From assembly GCA_036788835.1 (NCBI GenBank), contig DAIQMR010000006.1:29250-93249 (forward strand): DNA of 64,000 nucleotides, given 5' to 3'. The notes under the pieces were generated by a model. That model saw only the letters and a program-made list of their open reading frames with translations, was not told the origin of the DNA and did not search any database. A program made the translations under genes and the position numbers. The DNA comes from JALCSJ01 sp036788835 (GTDB lineage Bacteria > Bacillota > Negativicutes > Acidaminococcales > Acidaminococcaceae). Positions 62,609 to 64,000 of the stretch are shown in pieces; positions within the stretch are counted from its first letter, which is position 1, and every line of letters begins with the position of its first letter.

Positions 62609-63640
62609 ATGAAGAAGATTTTAGCGACACTTTTGGCGATTTTAACAGTTTTAAGTTTAACGGCATGTGGTGGGAAGAAACAGGATGCGGCTGCTAAAAA
62701 AGGCAGTTATACTAAAGGCCAATACAAAATCAGAATTGCAACAGTTACTTCCAATAAGCATGCATGGGTACAAATGGCTAATTTCATCAAAAAAGAATTA
62801 GAAGAAAAATCTAAAGGCGCTATTTCAGTTTCCGTTTTCCCTGGCGGGCAGTTAGGAAAAGATGAAAAAACAATTGATGATATGCGCGTAGGATCTCTGG
62901 ATATGGTTATCGGCGGCACACAAAACGCCGCTCCTTTTGTGAGCCAGATGCAAGTGCTGGCACTGCCGTATTTGTTTAACAGCCGTGATGCCTTTGAAAA
63001 GAGCTTGGATAAAAAGGGCCAGGTATTTGCTTATATTCAAAAGAAATATGACGAAAAGAAATTAGGCCTGCATTTGTTGGCATTGTGCAATGGCGGACAA
63101 CGTGATTTACATGCCAAAAAAGAAATTAAAAAAGTTGCAGATCTTAAAGGCTTAAAGATGCGTGTTACTTCTTCACCTACCGAGTCTGTAATGTGGGCTG
63201 CATTAGGGGCAATTCCTACTTCTATGGCATTCAACGATATTTATTCTGCAATGCAAACAAATACTGTTGATGCGTTCGAATGTACGCTTGCCAGCTATAA
63301 TAGTAATGCTCTGTATGAAGTAGCTCCTTATCATATTAAGACAACTCATCAATTCACACCTACACATATTACTTGCAGCAATGTTACATACAAGAAGCTG
63401 CCTAAAGAATTCCAGGAACTTTTGGAGAAAGTTTGCGAACAAGCTGCAATAGAAGGTAGTAAGATCGCTGATAAAGCGGATGACACTTTACTGGGTAGTT
63501 TAGTAAAAGAACATGGCGTTAAAGTTTGTGATGTTGATAAGAAAGAATTCAAGGCTTTAGTTGAACCTAAATATGACGAAATTGCTAAGCAGTGCAAAGG
63601 AGAAGATTTGTTAAAGCTTATTAAGAATGCTAACAAATAG
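62609..63640 (+). CDS. TRAP transporter solute-binding protein (DctP family)
   Basis: 343 residues. Lipobox LTACG; DctP fold with GGQLGKDEKTIDDMRVGSLD and the conserved MRVTSSPTE... Arg region that typically binds a carboxylate. AGGAGG ribosome site. Followed by a strong hairpin before dctQ, which may raise binding-protein yield over the membrane subunits. Confidence 0.92.
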   Translation: MKKILATLLAILTVLSLTACGGKKQDAAAKKGSYTKGQYKIRIATVTSNKHAWVQMANFIKKELEEKSKGAISVSVFPGGQLGKDEKTIDDMRVGSLDMVIGGTQNAAPFVSQMQVLALPYLFNSRDAFEKSLDKKGQVFAYIQKKYDEKKLGLHLLALCNGGQRDLHAKKEIKKVADLKGLKMRVTSSPTESVMWAALGAIPTSMAFNDIYSAMQTNTVDAFECTLASYNSNALYEVAPYHIKTTHQFTPTHITCSNVTYKKLPKEFQELLEKVCEQAAIEGSKIADKADDTLLGSLVKEHGVKVCDVDKKEFKALVEPKYDEIAKQCKGEDLLKLIKNANK

Positions 63641-63666
63641 TAGCTTATTTAGCAATTATAAATGAT

Positions 63667-63704
63667 AAATATAATACTCCTGTAAACAGGAGTATTATAT
63701 TTAA
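63667..63704 (+). terminator. Hairpin between dctP and dctQ
   Basis: AAATATAATACTCCTG-TAAA-CAGGAGTATTATATTT, perfect 16-base stem but no long T-run. It may act as a partial terminator or 3'-end mRNA stabiliser for the binding-protein gene. Confidence 0.6.
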
Positions 63705-63745
63705 AGTTGAGCGTTACTAATAAGTATGGGAGGGCTGGTGAAGTA

Positions 63746-64000
63746 ATGTCTGAAGTACAGAAAATTTATATAAAAATAGAAAATATTATTGAAAAAACTA
63801 GCCGTATAATTGGCGGAATTTCTGTGGCTGGTTTTGTGCTCATTATTTTCATGCAAGTAGTTGGCAGAAATATTCTTCAACTACCAATGATTTGGGCCAA
63901 CGATTTAGCAGTTATTACTTTTGTTTGGGCTACATTTTTCGGCAGTGCAATTGCAGTACGGTACAAAAGACACTATGTTCTGGAATTAATCCCGGAAAAG
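63746..64000 (+). CDS. TRAP transporter small permease (DctQ), 3' truncated by window
   Basis: The first 85 residues are visible, starting MSEVQKIY. Two membrane helices (about 22-42 and 52-72) and the typical MQVVGRNIL and WANDLAVITFVWATFFGSA segments of DctQ. GGGAGGG ribosome region at 63727. DctM is expected beyond the window edge. Confidence 0.9.
   Translation, partial: MSEVQKIYIKIENIIEKTSRIIGGISVAGFVLIIFMQVVGRNILQLPMIWANDLAVITFVWATFFGSAIAVRYKRHYVLELIPEK

Overview
The window reads as one continuous bacterial chromosome segment with dense, operon-organised genes, moderate GC content and no insertion sequence, prophage or CRISPR array that I can see. The gene orders rplU-prp-rpmA-obg-proBA and nadD-yqeK-LCP-rsfS, a T-box leader, SorC/LysR regulators and Gram-positive style Shine-Dalgarno sites point to Firmicutes (Bacillota). 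A MacAB-type efflux system, an Rnf complex with its accessory genes, and TctABC and TRAP carboxylate transporters suggest an anaerobic acid-fermenting member, plausibly of the Negativicutes (Acidaminococcaceae-like). The genus is inference only.

Layout. 1-2653: end of a leucine operon (leuC, cut at the window edge, leuD, leuB). 2.8-4.2 kb: fumarase. 4.2-9.5 kb: L21/Prp/L27, a small unknown gene, Obg, proline synthesis proBA. 9.8-13 kb: a MacA/MacB-type ABC efflux system plus a coupled 54-residue membrane peptide. 13-16.5 kb: nadD, yqeK, LCP, rsfS and an S1-domain protein. 16.5-19.9 kb: a partly duplicated T-box leader driving ilvD and a BASS-family transporter. 20-24 kb: a phosphoesterase-rubrerythrin-rubredoxin fusion, tRNA-Ala, small GNAT, a secreted protein and a membrane phosphoesterase. 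24-34 kb: a SorC-type regulator divergent from a catabolic operon of an aconitase-like hydratase, MmgE/PrpD protein, LarA-family enzyme and TctCBA transporter. 34-42 kb (minus strand): uracil-DNA glycosylase, then rnfCDGEAB-apbE, a NusG-II protein and a Gx transporter. 42-50 kb: radical SAM, NlpC/P60 hydrolase, AcoR-like regulator, trmB, SEDS protein and PBP. 50-56 kb: fhs-folD, thioesterase, DUF3153 lipoprotein, larE, DUF190, CYTH. 56-60 kb: an unknown membrane-anchored protein and clpB. 60-64 kb: LysR regulator divergent from a cysteine-desulfidase-like enzyme and a TRAP transporter that runs off the window.

How it fits together. Branched-chain amino acid synthesis (leuCDB, ilvD) is probably sensed through tRNA charging. 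Rnf (with ApbE for flavinylation) would couple ferredoxin/NAD redox to an ion gradient that could drive TRAP and other transporters. The SorC-linked operon is the best candidate for an undescribed pathway: import of a di- or tricarboxylate, then racemisation, dehydration and isomerisation by a nickel-pincer LarA-type enzyme and two hydro-lyase families; larE for that cofactor lies 25 kb downstream. Other notable items are a FolD lacking two catalytic residues, an AcoR-like regulator lacking GAFTGA, a CAAATGA operator array, a MerR-type promoter and a family of dispersed palindromes.
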